Source: Opacimonas immobilis (GTDB lineage: Bacteria; Pseudomonadota; Gammaproteobacteria; Enterobacterales; Alteromonadaceae). Taken from it: a DNA stretch of 64,000 nucleotides. Of this stretch, positions 25,683-34,455 are shown piece by piece. Numbering within the stretch: position 1 is the stretch's first letter; each line of letters starts with the position of its first letter. The DNA is taken from the NCBI RefSeq assembly GCF_048282545.1, contig NZ_CP182485.1:1488001-1552000 (forward strand), given 5' to 3'. The position numbers and the translations under genes are program-made. Below the pieces are notes generated by a model. That model had not been told where the DNA came from, made no database searches, and saw only the letters and a list, made by a program, of their open reading frames with translations.

Positions 25683-27325
25683 TATTTTGACGACTCATCA
25701 TTATTATTAGGCGTGCCGGCATCGTTAGCTTTGGCCGCCTGTTGTTTTTTTGCTTTAGCTCGAGCAAGTGCTGCTGCTATCTTGGCTTTTGCATCACCGC
25801 CGTTATTTTCCATGGCAGCTTTTCGTGCCTCGGCAGCTTTGCGGTGTTTTTCTTCGCGGGCGCGTTTCTCAGCTTCAAGTCGTGCCTGCCTTTGCTCAAA
25901 TCGTTGCTTGGCTTTTTCTGACTTTTGTTGTTCGTCCAGCTGCGCTTTTATTTCTGCTTTGGCTTGACGATAATATTGTACTAGCGGGATCTCACTGGGA
26001 CACACATAGGCGCACGCACCACACTCAATACAATCCGCCAGAGCGTATTCTTCGGCTTTCGCAAAGTCTTTTGCTTTGCTGTACCAATACAGTTGTTGCG
26101 GTAATAAACCAGCAGGGCAGACATCTGTGCAGTAACCGCAGCGAATACATGGCTTTTCATCGTCAATATCAGGCAATTCATCCGCAGCGGGTACTAAAAC
26201 ACAGTTTGTGATTTTGACCACAGGAACACTATCATTGGTGACCGTAAAACCCATCATCGGACCGCCCATAATCACTTTGTGACGTTTTTGTTTGGCTGGC
26301 TGATACTGAGCAAAGGCAAGTAAATCAGCCATTGGTGTACCTAACAACGCCCAAACATTCTGTGGCGCTTCGAGCGCTTCACCGGTGAGAGTCACCACAC
26401 GCTGAACTAAAGCTTTGCCGTAGATGATGGCATCGGCAATTGCAAAACAAGTGCCGACGTTGAACATCATACAGCCAATGTCCATAGGTAAACCAGAGCG
26501 AGGCACTTCATGTCCGGTGAGCGCTTGAATCAATTGTTTTTCACCGCCTGCTGGGTATTTGGTAGGAACACTTGCCATGGTCATTGACGCATCTGAACCA
26601 CAAGCGGTTTTAAGAGCTTCAAAGGCCTCGGGTTTGTTGCTTTCAACGGCAATGATGATTTCTTTGGGCTTCACCAAATAACGCAAGATATCAATGCCTT
26701 GTTTAATTTGCCAAGCGTGCTCGCGCATGATGCGATCATCTGAGCTGATATAGGGCTCACATTCAATGCCATTAATGATCAAACATTCCACGCCATGGTC
26801 ATGTTGCGTTTTGATATGCGTTGGAAAGCCAGCACCACCTAAGCCACTGATTCCTGCATGACGGATGCGTTCAATTAATTTGACTGGTTCGATCGTTCGA
26901 TAATTTTCGAAGGGCGGCATGATATGCCAATCTTCAGCGCCATCAGGTTCTAACACAATTGTGGTTTCAGGTAGGCCTGACGCATGGGCACTTGGATGTT
27001 CAGTGATGTCCGTAATGATACCTGAAGTACTGGCATGAACAGGGACCGCAAAAGGATGTGAGCTATGGGTCAATGCTTGGCCTTTTTTTACTCTATCGCC
27101 CACGGCAACGATCAGACTACCTTGCATCCCAGAATGTTGTTTAAGAGGTATATAAAGAGTTTTGGGCACCGGCATGGATGCAATAGGAGCCTGATTGGAT
27201 AATAACTTTGCCTCAGGTGGGTGCACACCTCCAGGAAAATTGTGCAGTCGACCAGCTTTAATAGCTTCAACGACTGCTGCACCGTCAACACGTTCAAGAA
27301 TACCCATTTTGGCAAAAGCTTCCAT
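25682..27325 (-). CDS. rnfC: Electron transport complex subunit RnfC
   Basis: A peripheral RNF subunit that binds NADH, FMN and two [4Fe-4S] clusters, 547 residues. The NuoF-like core (HAGISGLGGAGFPTHIKT, INGIECEPYISSDDR) is followed by the ferredoxin motifs CIRCGYCTDVCPAGLLP and CIECGACAYVCPSEIP. From about residue 440 comes a charged Ala/Lys/Glu-rich tail. That tail is much shorter than the repeated tail of the 740-residue E. coli RsxC. Confidence 0.96.
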   Translation of the reverse strand: MEAFAKMGILERVDGAAVVEAIKAGRLHNFPGGVHPPEAKLLSNQAPIASMPVPKTLYIPLKQHSGMQGSLIVAVGDRVKKGQALTHSSHPFAVPVHASTSGIITDITEHPSAHASGLPETTIVLEPDGAEDWHIMPPFENYRTIEPVKLIERIRHAGISGLGGAGFPTHIKTQHDHGVECLIINGIECEPYISSDDRIMREHAWQIKQGIDILRYLVKPKEIIIAVESNKPEAFEALKTACGSDASMTMASVPTKYPAGGEKQLIQALTGHEVPRSGLPMDIGCMMFNVGTCFAIADAIIYGKALVQRVVTLTGEALEAPQNVWALLGTPMADLLAFAQYQPAKQKRHKVIMGGPMMGFTVTNDSVPVVKITNCVLVPAADELPDIDDEKPCIRCGYCTDVCPAGLLPQQLYWYSKAKDFAKAEEYALADCIECGACAYVCPSEIPLVQYYRQAKAEIKAQLDEQQKSEKAKQRFEQRQARLEAEKRAREEKHRKAAEARKAAMENNGGDAKAKIAAALARAKAKKQQAAKANDAGTPNNNDESSK

Positions 27326-27909
27326 TATGACACCTGCTTTATATCGATGTTGCCGACAGTGCCACTGGCATTCTTACCGAGATGCCACTTGAAGTTAGCG
27401 GGCGTTTCTTTAACCGGAAGCATGTCGATACAATCAACCGGGCAGGGGGCAACACATAAGTCACAGCCTGTGCATTCATCAACTATGACCGTATGCATTT
27501 GCTTGGCAGCGCCAATAATCGCATCTACCGGACACGCTTGAATGCATTTGGTACAGCCAATACATTCTGCTTCACGAATGTAGGCTACTTTTTTGACGTC
27601 TTCAACACCATGGGCACTATCTAGGGGTTTGGGTTCTACTCCCATGAGATCGGCGAGTTTTTTGATGGTTGCTTCACCACCGGGAGGACATTTGTTGATT
27701 TCATCGCCATTGGCAATCGCTTCAGCGTACGGTTTGCAGCCTGGATAGCCACACTGACCACATTGAGTCTGTGGCAATATGGCATCTATTTGGTCCACCA
27801 AAGGATCGGACTCGACTTTAAATTTGATGGCTGAATAACCGAGGATTGCCCCAAATATCAAAGCCAGTAAGCCAAGTATAATCAGCGCAAACGCAAACAA
27901 AGACATCAA
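27325..27909 (-). CDS. rnfB: Electron transport complex subunit RnfB
   Basis: An iron-sulfur electron carrier of 194 residues. An N-terminal membrane helix (SLFAFALIILGLLALIFGAI) is followed by a cluster domain CGQCGYPGCKPYAEAI with a later Cys (NKCPPGG), then two ferredoxin motifs, CIGCTKCIQACPVDAI and CTGCDLCVAPCPVDCI. It overlaps rnfA by 4 bases and rnfC by 1 base. Confidence 0.96.
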   Translation of the reverse strand: MMSLFAFALIILGLLALIFGAILGYSAIKFKVESDPLVDQIDAILPQTQCGQCGYPGCKPYAEAIANGDEINKCPPGGEATIKKLADLMGVEPKPLDSAHGVEDVKKVAYIREAECIGCTKCIQACPVDAIIGAAKQMHTVIVDECTGCDLCVAPCPVDCIDMLPVKETPANFKWHLGKNASGTVGNIDIKQVS

Positions 27910-28484
27910 GACACCAACCCTGTAAAGCCCATGAATGCTAGAGACATCAAGCCAGCAGTGACCATGGCAATGGCCGCTCCACGAAATGGGGTGGGCACAT
28001 CAGCAGCAGCTAAGCGCTCTCGCATTGCGGCAAACAATATCATGACCAATGAAAAACCCACTGCAGCACCAAAACCATACACAATGGATTCGGTCATTGA
28101 ATGCTGTTCCTTAATATTAAGTAACGCTACACCTAACACCGCACAGTTTGTTGTGATCAGAGGCAAAAAGATACCGAGTAAGCGATATAATGTCGGACTG
28201 GTTTTGTGTACCACCATCTCGGTAAATTGTACGACCACTGCAATGACCAATATAAATGATACGGTACGTAAAAACTGCAAATCAAAAGGGATCAAAAGGT
28301 AAGTTTCAATTAAATAACTGGCTAAAGAAGCTAATGTAAGCACAAAGGTTGTCGCCATCGACATGCCTATGGCGGTTTCAAGTTTGCTAGACACACCCAT
28401 AAACGGGCACAGTCCCAAAAACTGTACCAAGACAAAATTGTTAACTAGCACTGTACTAATGAGCAGTAATACGAATTCAGTCAT
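27906..28484 (-). CDS. rnfA: Electron transport complex subunit RnfA
   Basis: The first gene of the rnf operon, a 192-residue protein with about six membrane helices, homologous to RnfE and NqrE. NNFVLVQFLGLCPFMGVS and TTNCAVLGVALLN carry the conserved half-membrane cysteines that in RNF/NQR hold an intramembrane iron-sulfur cluster. The operon promoter lies between this gene and the tRNA genes (28485-28624). Confidence 0.96.
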   Translation of the reverse strand: MTEFVLLLISTVLVNNFVLVQFLGLCPFMGVSSKLETAIGMSMATTFVLTLASLASYLIETYLLIPFDLQFLRTVSFILVIAVVVQFTEMVVHKTSPTLYRLLGIFLPLITTNCAVLGVALLNIKEQHSMTESIVYGFGAAVGFSLVMILFAAMRERLAAADVPTPFRGAAIAMVTAGLMSLAFMGFTGLVS

Positions 28485-28624
28485 TATCTGTAAGGGGTAA
28501 CGGAAAAAACTTAATGTGTATATTATCTAATGTTTAACGAACATAAACAATGATTTGGGTCATTTTAATCTGGAAAAACAGGTTAAAACTTTATTTGAGT
28601 TAATATGGAATAAAACAAAGTGGA

Positions 28625-28701
28625 TGGCTCCCCCTCCCCGACTCGAACGGGGGACCTGCGGATTAACAGTCCGTCGCTCTAACCAACTGAGCTAAGGGGG
28701 A
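28625..28701 (-). tRNA. tRNA-Asn (GTT), copy 2 (downstream)
   Basis: 77 nucleotides on the minus strand, with CCA encoded. The acceptor stem is TCCCCCT/AGGGGGA. The D-loop is AGCTCAGTTGGTTAGAGC, the anticodon loop ACTGTTAAT with GTT for Asn, and the T-arm GTTCGAGTC. It is identical to the second copy, with a 100-base repeat period. Confidence 0.97.
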
Positions 28702-28724
28702 ATCGTAAGGAAGATAGGTTGAGA

Positions 28725-28801
28725 TGGCTCCCCCTCCCCGACTCGAACGGGGGACCTGCGGATTAACAGTCCGTCGCTCTAACCAACTGAGCTAAGGGGG
28801 A
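28725..28801 (-). tRNA. tRNA-Asn (GTT), copy 1 (upstream)
   Basis: 77 nucleotides on the minus strand, identical to the copy at 28625-28701 with a 23-base spacer. Identity covers the tRNA plus two bases beyond its 3' end and five bases before its 5' end (28623-28706 against 28723-28806). Transcription is right to left, so this copy is first in the transcript. Confidence 0.97.
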
Positions 28802-29477
28802 ATCGTCTTCTCAACGAGCGCGCATATTAAAGATTGCAGGCATCTGTGTCAACTCCAATAAGACAAAAATTTCAAAAATAATGGATCACTTTTCATGTTA
28901 TTAATTTTTTAAATAAACATATAACCAAATTGAATTAATAAACATTTGAGCACTGGCTGTTTATACAGATTTTGTATTGAGTGTAACAAATCTTTAATAT
29001 TTGAGCGTGAGCGTATGCTAACCTAAAATTTGAGCATATGACGTCAAAACTTTGTTCTATCTGGCCTTTTTACGTTATCCACTTTATCTGTGGATAACTA
29101 TGTGTGTAGTTTTTGCTCCTGCAATATGTGTGAATTTTTGTGCAGATTAAAAATGCAACAATAGATTTTGTTAAACATCAAGATTGCCAATGAATATCGA
29201 GCCTTGGAGTGATGCAATAAGTAATAAGATTTTTTTTATGTTGCTGCGAGTGATAACGATATCTCTTGTGAATAAAGATTATCAACATTCATTAAATTAC
29301 ACAAAGATTCTATGGTTCATCAATACAATTTACTTTTACTGGTGGCTTTATGACCCATTTGTACAAAAAATGAATTGTAAAAAATATGTTATTCTTATGA
29401 CAGTTTAATGACTTGAATTGCAGGTGCGGTATGTAAGGGGGTGTGGTAGTATTTGATGGTTAATTTAAGGATATCGT
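28802..29477. other. 676-base AT-rich intergenic region with DnaA-box-like palindrome
   Basis: This is the longest gap in the window. It carries the tRNA promoter on the minus strand and the MATE promoter on the plus strand. It contains three direct copies of ATTTGAGC (28944, 28999, 29028) and an inverted pair of TTATCCAC-type 9-mers (29074-29098). A 74-codon frame at 29184-29408 has no recognisable features and I do not call it a gene. Codon-like structure is not apparent elsewhere. Confidence 0.6.
29074..29098. repeat. Inverted repeat of two DnaA-box-like sequences
   Basis: GTTATCCAC (29074-29082) and GTGGATAAC (29090-29098) are perfect inverted arms around a 7-base spacer TTTATCT. The right arm with its neighbour, TGTGGATAA (29089-29097), is an exact DnaA box on the minus strand. 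The left one (TTATCCACT) differs in the last base. Confidence 0.55.
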
Positions 29478-30842
29478 GTGTCAGAAGTAAAAGCCACCAA
29501 ACCAGCTCCGAACCGGATGTTGGAAGGCTCTATTGCGCAAACGCTCAAAGAGCTTACCCTACCCATGATTTATGGCATGATATTATTGATGTCATTTGGG
29601 TTAGTCGATACATTTTTTGTGAGCTTGTTAGGTACCAATGAGCTTGCGGCAATTAGTTTTACCTTCCCTGTCACCTTCACTGTAATAAGTTTAAACATCG
29701 GCTTAGGCATAGGCACATCCGCAGTCATCGGCAAATTATTGGGCGCAGGCCAAAACCGAGACGCCCGTTTAAGTGCCATGGCTGCACTAATGAGTGTGTT
29801 TTTGTTGGTGGGCATGTTATGCGCCAGTGGCTTGTTGAGTATTGAACGGGTCTTTTCTCTGTTAGGTGCTGAATCCGCTCAGTTACCGCTGATAACTGAC
29901 TACATGTCAGTATGGTATCTGGCAGGGGTACTTTTAGCTATCCCAATGGTTGGCAACTCGGTGTTGCGTGCGTCCGGTGATACCAAAACACCAAGTATCA
30001 TTATGGCCTCTGGAGGGGCAATCAATGCCGTTTTGGATCCGTTTCTGATTTTTGGGTTAGGTCCATTTCCAGCAATGGGCATTCAAGGTGCGGCGATTGC
30101 GACAGCGATAGCATGGGCAACAGGTGTTGTATGGATAATTGTTTTACTGATAAAACGCGAGTTGATGGAGCCGCGTTTGCTTAATCTGACAGAGTTTCTT
30201 ACACACAGCAAAGACGTATTAAGAATTGGCTTTCCGGCGGCGGGAGCGAACATGCTTACACCCATTGCCACGGGTGTTGTGACTGCCATTGTTTCAGGGT
30301 TTGGTGCGACGGCTGTGGCTGCGTGGGGCGTAGGAGGTCGTTTAGAGACGATTGCCTGCATTGTGATGCTGGCTCTGTCAATGTCGTTGCCGCCTTTACT
30401 GTCCCAGAATCTCGGGGCGAATCGCATCGATCGCGTAAAAGAAGCTTATCAACTTTCGCTTAAGTTTGTACTGGGCTTTCAATTATTGGTATTTGTGTGT
30501 TTGCTGATTACGGCACCATGGATTGCCAAAATCTTTGCCAGAGAGCCTGACGTTACCGAATGGATCACCCTATTTTTGATGATTGTGCCGCTCGGTTACG
30601 GTGTGCAAGGGGTGGTGGTTTTGACTAATTCAGCATTCAATGCTATCCATCAACCCATGCACGCATTAGCACTCAATGCGTTGAGGTTATTTGTGTTTTT
30701 TGTACCTTTTGCTTTTGTAGGCAGTATATATTATGAGTTATACGGCGTCTTTTGGGGCATCGTCCTGGCCAACGCCGTAATGGCCTTTATTTCTTATTGG
30801 ATGTTCAAACACAGTTTAAATCAGCTTTCGACAGGTAGTTAA
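29478..30842 (+). CDS. MATE family efflux transporter
   Basis: A 454-residue, 12-helix membrane antiporter of the MATE family (NorM/DinF type), which expels drugs or toxic metabolites using Na+ or H+ gradients. Family features include the N-terminal LTLPMIYGMILLMSFGLVDTFF, SVLRASGDTKTPSIIM at mid-protein, and the matching second-half GVGGRLETIACIVMLALS. The start is GTG at 29478 with AAGGATA upstream. uvrB starts 4 bases after the stop, so the two are probably cotranscribed. The substrate is unknown. Confidence 0.93.
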   Translation: MSEVKATKPAPNRMLEGSIAQTLKELTLPMIYGMILLMSFGLVDTFFVSLLGTNELAAISFTFPVTFTVISLNIGLGIGTSAVIGKLLGAGQNRDARLSAMAALMSVFLLVGMLCASGLLSIERVFSLLGAESAQLPLITDYMSVWYLAGVLLAIPMVGNSVLRASGDTKTPSIIMASGGAINAVLDPFLIFGLGPFPAMGIQGAAIATAIAWATGVVWIIVLLIKRELMEPRLLNLTEFLTHSKDVLRIGFPAAGANMLTPIATGVVTAIVSGFGATAVAAWGVGGRLETIACIVMLALSMSLPPLLSQNLGANRIDRVKEAYQLSLKFVLGFQLLVFVCLLITAPWIAKIFAREPDVTEWITLFLMIVPLGYGVQGVVVLTNSAFNAIHQPMHALALNALRLFVFFVPFAFVGSIYYELYGVFWGIVLANAVMAFISYWMFKHSLNQLSTGS

Positions 30843-30846
30843 ATCA

Positions 30847-32865
30847 GTGGCTAAGCCTTTTACAATTCAATCCAAATATTCTCCAGCGGGTGACCAGCCT
30901 ACCGCCATTGCACAATTAGTTGAAGGTTTAGAGGCGGGGTTGGCACAACAAACATTATTGGGTGTGACGGGTTCTGGTAAAACTTTTACCATGGCCAATG
31001 TCATTGCCGAGGTACAAAGACCCACGCTGATTTTAGCTCATAACAAAACTCTTGCTGCTCAGTTATATGGAGAGATGAAAGAATTTTTCCCGAATAACGC
31101 CGTAGAGTATTTTGTTTCATATTACGATTACTATCAGCCAGAAGCATATGTGCCATCGACCGATACGTTTATCGAAAAAGACTCCTCGATCAACGACCAC
31201 ATTGAGCAAATGCGTTTATCCGCAACAAAGGCTTTGATGGAGAGAAGAGATGTTGTGATAGTCGCATCCGTGTCGGCGATTTATGGTTTAGGCGATCCCG
31301 AATCGTACATGAAGATGTTATTGCATCTGCGTCAAGGCGATACGATGGATCAGCGTGATATATTACGCCGATTGGCAGAATTGCAATATAAACGAAATGA
31401 CATTGCTTTTGAACGCGGCGCATTTCGGGTGCGTGGTGATGTGATTGATATTTTCCCTGCAGATTCTGAGAAGCAAGCGATCCGTGTCGAGTTGTTTGAC
31501 GCTGAGATTGAGAAGATCAGCTACTTTGATCCACTTACGGGTGAGGTGGAAAAATCTGTCGCACGAGCAACCGTCTTTCCTAAAACGCATTATGTGACGC
31601 CACGAGAGCGTATCTTGAATGCCGTTGAAAATATAAAAGACGAATTAGAACAGCGCCGCACACAACTTAAAGAAGCCAATAAACTACTGGAAGAACAGCG
31701 TATTTCTCAACGTACCCAGTTTGACATTGAAATGATGCTGGAATTGGGATTTTGTTCAGGGATCGAAAACTATTCGCGTTACTTGTCAGGCCGAGCACCC
31801 GGCGAACCACCACCGACATTAATTGACTACTTTCCCAAAGATGGCTTGTTGATCATTGATGAATCGCATGTAACCGTATCGCAGATTGGCGCCATGTATA
31901 AAGGGGACCGTTCGCGAAAAGAAACCTTGGTTGAGTACGGTTTTCGTTTGCCTTCTGCACTGGATAATCGGCCACTCAAATTCGACGAGTTTGAGCATAT
32001 CTCCCCTCAGACGATTTATGTGTCGGCGACCCCTGGAAACTACGAGCTTGAAAAGTGCTCAGGCGAAATAGTCGAGCAAGTTGTCAGACCAACGGGGCTT
32101 CTTGATCCTGTTATCGAGATACGTCCTGTGGCGACACAAGTAGATGATGTATTGTCTGAAATCAATAAACGTGTAGAGCTTAATGAACGGGTATTGATTA
32201 CCACATTGACCAAGCGTATGGCCGAAGATTTGTCGGAATACCTTAACGAGAATGGTGTAAAAGTCAGATACTTGCATTCAGATATAGATACAGTGGAGCG
32301 GATCGAAATCATTCGCGATTTGCGAATTGGTAAGTTTGATGTATTAGTAGGGATTAACTTGCTAAGAGAAGGCTTGGATATGCCTGAAGTGTCTTTAGTT
32401 GCGATTCTAGATGCGGATAAAGAAGGTTTTCTGCGTGCAGAAAAATCCCTCATTCAAACTATTGGCCGTGCTGCTCGTCACCTTAATGGACGTGCGATTT
32501 TGTATGCGGATAAAATCACCGGCTCGATGAAAAAAGCCATTGATGAAACGGAGCGTCGCCGCGCCAAGCAACAAGCTCATAATGAGGCAAATGGTATTAC
32601 TCCGCAATCCTTGATCAAACCAATCACCGACATCATGGATATTGGCGATGACGATGCCCATCCAGCATCCGGTAAGGTGAAGCTGCGCAAAGTGGCTGAA
32701 AAAGAGAAGAAATACAAAGCCATGACCGCGACCGATATCATGGGTAAAATCAGTGAATTAGAGCAACAAATGTTTGAGGCCGCACGCGAACTGGAATTTG
32801 AAAAAGCCGCGAGTATTCGCGATGAAATCGAACAATTACGCGCCGAAGCGGTCAAGATTTCTTAA
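30847..32865 (+). CDS. uvrB: UvrABC system protein B
   Basis: The damage-verification helicase of nucleotide excision repair, 672 residues (E. coli has 673). The P-loop GVTGSGKTFTMANVI is near residue 39. The beta-hairpin YFVSYYDYYQPEAYVP, superfamily 2 helicase motifs (LLIIDESHVTV, then QTIGRAARH) and the C-terminal UVR domain (ELEFEKAASIRDEIEQLR) follow. The start codon is GTG. In E. coli uvrB is SOS-induced; I see no clear LexA box just upstream here, and the MATE gene is only 4 bases away. Confidence 0.97.
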   Translation: MAKPFTIQSKYSPAGDQPTAIAQLVEGLEAGLAQQTLLGVTGSGKTFTMANVIAEVQRPTLILAHNKTLAAQLYGEMKEFFPNNAVEYFVSYYDYYQPEAYVPSTDTFIEKDSSINDHIEQMRLSATKALMERRDVVIVASVSAIYGLGDPESYMKMLLHLRQGDTMDQRDILRRLAELQYKRNDIAFERGAFRVRGDVIDIFPADSEKQAIRVELFDAEIEKISYFDPLTGEVEKSVARATVFPKTHYVTPRERILNAVENIKDELEQRRTQLKEANKLLEEQRISQRTQFDIEMMLELGFCSGIENYSRYLSGRAPGEPPPTLIDYFPKDGLLIIDESHVTVSQIGAMYKGDRSRKETLVEYGFRLPSALDNRPLKFDEFEHISPQTIYVSATPGNYELEKCSGEIVEQVVRPTGLLDPVIEIRPVATQVDDVLSEINKRVELNERVLITTLTKRMAEDLSEYLNENGVKVRYLHSDIDTVERIEIIRDLRIGKFDVLVGINLLREGLDMPEVSLVAILDADKEGFLRAEKSLIQTIGRAARHLNGRAILYADKITGSMKKAIDETERRRAKQQAHNEANGITPQSLIKPITDIMDIGDDDAHPASGKVKLRKVAEKEKKYKAMTATDIMGKISELEQQMFEAARELEFEKAASIRDEIEQLRAEAVKIS

Positions 32866-32989
32866 TAATTTTGAACATGAACGGTTCAGGATGAATGGCA
32901 AAAATACTCGTCTTAATCCGGCGTTACGTTACTTGATCAAAGAATTATCGCATTTTGTGACGCTATCACACCGCAATTAAGACAGAATA

Positions 32990-33661
32990 TTACTCGTACT
33001 CCAATGGATCGATAAGCTGGTTTTCGGCAAAGGCTTCAAGGCGTTCGACACACGCGCCGCATTTGCCACAGGCTTTTGTGCGCCCGTTGTAACAAGTCCA
33101 GGTATTGCTGTAATCAAGCGCTAAGGCTTTGCCAACGGCTAAGATTTCGCCTTTTGTATGATGTAGAAAAGGCGTTTCAATACTGACTGGATCATAGTTT
33201 GCAATGGCGCAAACGTCTTTCATTTTTTGTACAAACTCAGGTCGGCAATCCGGGTAGATCGCGTGATCGCCTGAATGGGCTCCGTAATAGACCGCTGGGG
33301 CTTCAAGTGACACAGCATATGCCACAGCCATCGATAAAAGTACCATATTGCGATTTGGCACGACCGTTGATTTCATGCTTTCTTCAGCGTAATGCCCTTC
33401 CGGGATCTCAATGTCATCAGTCAAAGAAGAGCCTGCCATAAGGGTATTTATGGCTGAAATATCAACAATCTTGTGGGTAATTTTCAATCCTTGACAAACT
33501 GTTTTGGCCGCCTCAATCTCTCTGACGTGACGTTGACCGTAGTTGAAGGTCAAACAGGCAACCTCGTCAGGTGCAAAACCTTGCGCTAAAACATGATGTA
33601 GTAGCGTGAATGAATCCATCCCGCCTGAATAAATAATCACCGCACGTTTTTGTTGAGCCAT
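32990..33661 (-). CDS. queC: 7-cyano-7-deazaguanine synthase
   Basis: Converts 7-carboxy-7-deazaguanine to preQ0 in queuosine synthesis, using ATP and ammonia. The protein has 223 residues. The PP-loop is YSGGMDSFTLLHHVL, and the zinc site is TCYNGRTKACGKCGAC. It is divergent from queE with 79 bases between, so the two deazaguanine steps share a promoter region. Confidence 0.97.
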   Translation of the reverse strand: MAQQKRAVIIYSGGMDSFTLLHHVLAQGFAPDEVACLTFNYGQRHVREIEAAKTVCQGLKITHKIVDISAINTLMAGSSLTDDIEIPEGHYAEESMKSTVVPNRNMVLLSMAVAYAVSLEAPAVYYGAHSGDHAIYPDCRPEFVQKMKDVCAIANYDPVSIETPFLHHTKGEILAVGKALALDYSNTWTCYNGRTKACGKCGACVERLEAFAENQLIDPLEYE

Positions 33662-33740
33662 GAAAGCATATACCTGTCTTGTTATTTTGCGGTATTATAC
33701 CTGCAAACGATACACTCATACAAAGTGTTAGAGGTAGGTT

Positions 33741-34412
33741 GTGAAATATCCAATCAATGAAATTTTTGAGTCGATCCAAGGTGAGGGCAGTCACACCGGC
33801 GTGCCATCCGTATTTGTTCGCATGCAAGGTTGTCCAGTCGGTTGCCCGTGGTGTGATACTCAGCATACTTGGCCGGTTGCCAAAGCCGATATCATAGCCA
33901 TAGAGTCATTGCGCAGGAAACGAGAAGATGCGCCAACGCATGCTCAATTTACCGTTGAACAACTTCTCACTGAATATGAGACAAGAGGATATCGGGCAAA
34001 ACACATAGTCATAACTGGCGGTGAGCCGTGTATGTATGATTTACAGCCTTTAACGTCCGCTTTAATGACTCAAGGGTTTAGCGTGCAAATTGAAACATCA
34101 GGTACGTTTCCGATCCGCTGCCATGATGACGTATTTGTTACGGTTTCACCCAAGATTGATATGCCTGGAGGCTATCACATATTACCAGAAGCTGTGCAAC
34201 GTGCTGACGAGATCAAGCATGCTGTGGCGATGCAAAAACACATTGATGCGCTGGATGCTTTGCTCTCTGGGCTTGAATTAGCGCGTCAACCTTCAATTTA
34301 TCTACAACCTATTTCTCAACAAACACGGGCAACAGAATTGGCGATTCAGACCTGTATTGCACGTAACTGGCGTTTATCTTTGCAAACCCATAAGTTTATT
34401 GGCATAGAATAA
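33741..34412 (+). CDS. queE: 7-carboxy-7-deazaguanine synthase
   Basis: A radical SAM enzyme that contracts 6-carboxytetrahydropterin to 7-carboxy-7-deazaguanine, the substrate of QueC. The protein has 223 residues and starts with GTG at 33741 (MKYPINEIFESIQGEG). Its cluster motif GCPVGCPWCDT (C-x3-C-x2-C) and the ITGGEPCMY motif are as in E. coli QueE. Confidence 0.96.
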   Translation: MKYPINEIFESIQGEGSHTGVPSVFVRMQGCPVGCPWCDTQHTWPVAKADIIAIESLRRKREDAPTHAQFTVEQLLTEYETRGYRAKHIVITGGEPCMYDLQPLTSALMTQGFSVQIETSGTFPIRCHDDVFVTVSPKIDMPGGYHILPEAVQRADEIKHAVAMQKHIDALDALLSGLELARQPSIYLQPISQQTRATELAIQTCIARNWRLSLQTHKFIGIE

Positions 34413-34455
34413 CGTCTAGTGTTAACCTTATGTTAACTCCGAAGCGGATAGTTTT

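Noticed and set aside
25713..26211. Plus-strand frames over rnfC
   Set aside because: They mirror the Ala/Lys-rich rnfC tail and give low-complexity proteins; the minus-strand gene has clear ferredoxin motifs.
29184..29408. 74-codon open frame in the long intergenic gap
   Set aside because: AT-rich, weak start context, no signal or domain pattern; open frames of this size are expected by chance in such DNA.
32891..32980. 29-codon frame between uvrB and queC
   Set aside because: No ribosome binding site of note and no recognisable sequence; too short to support.
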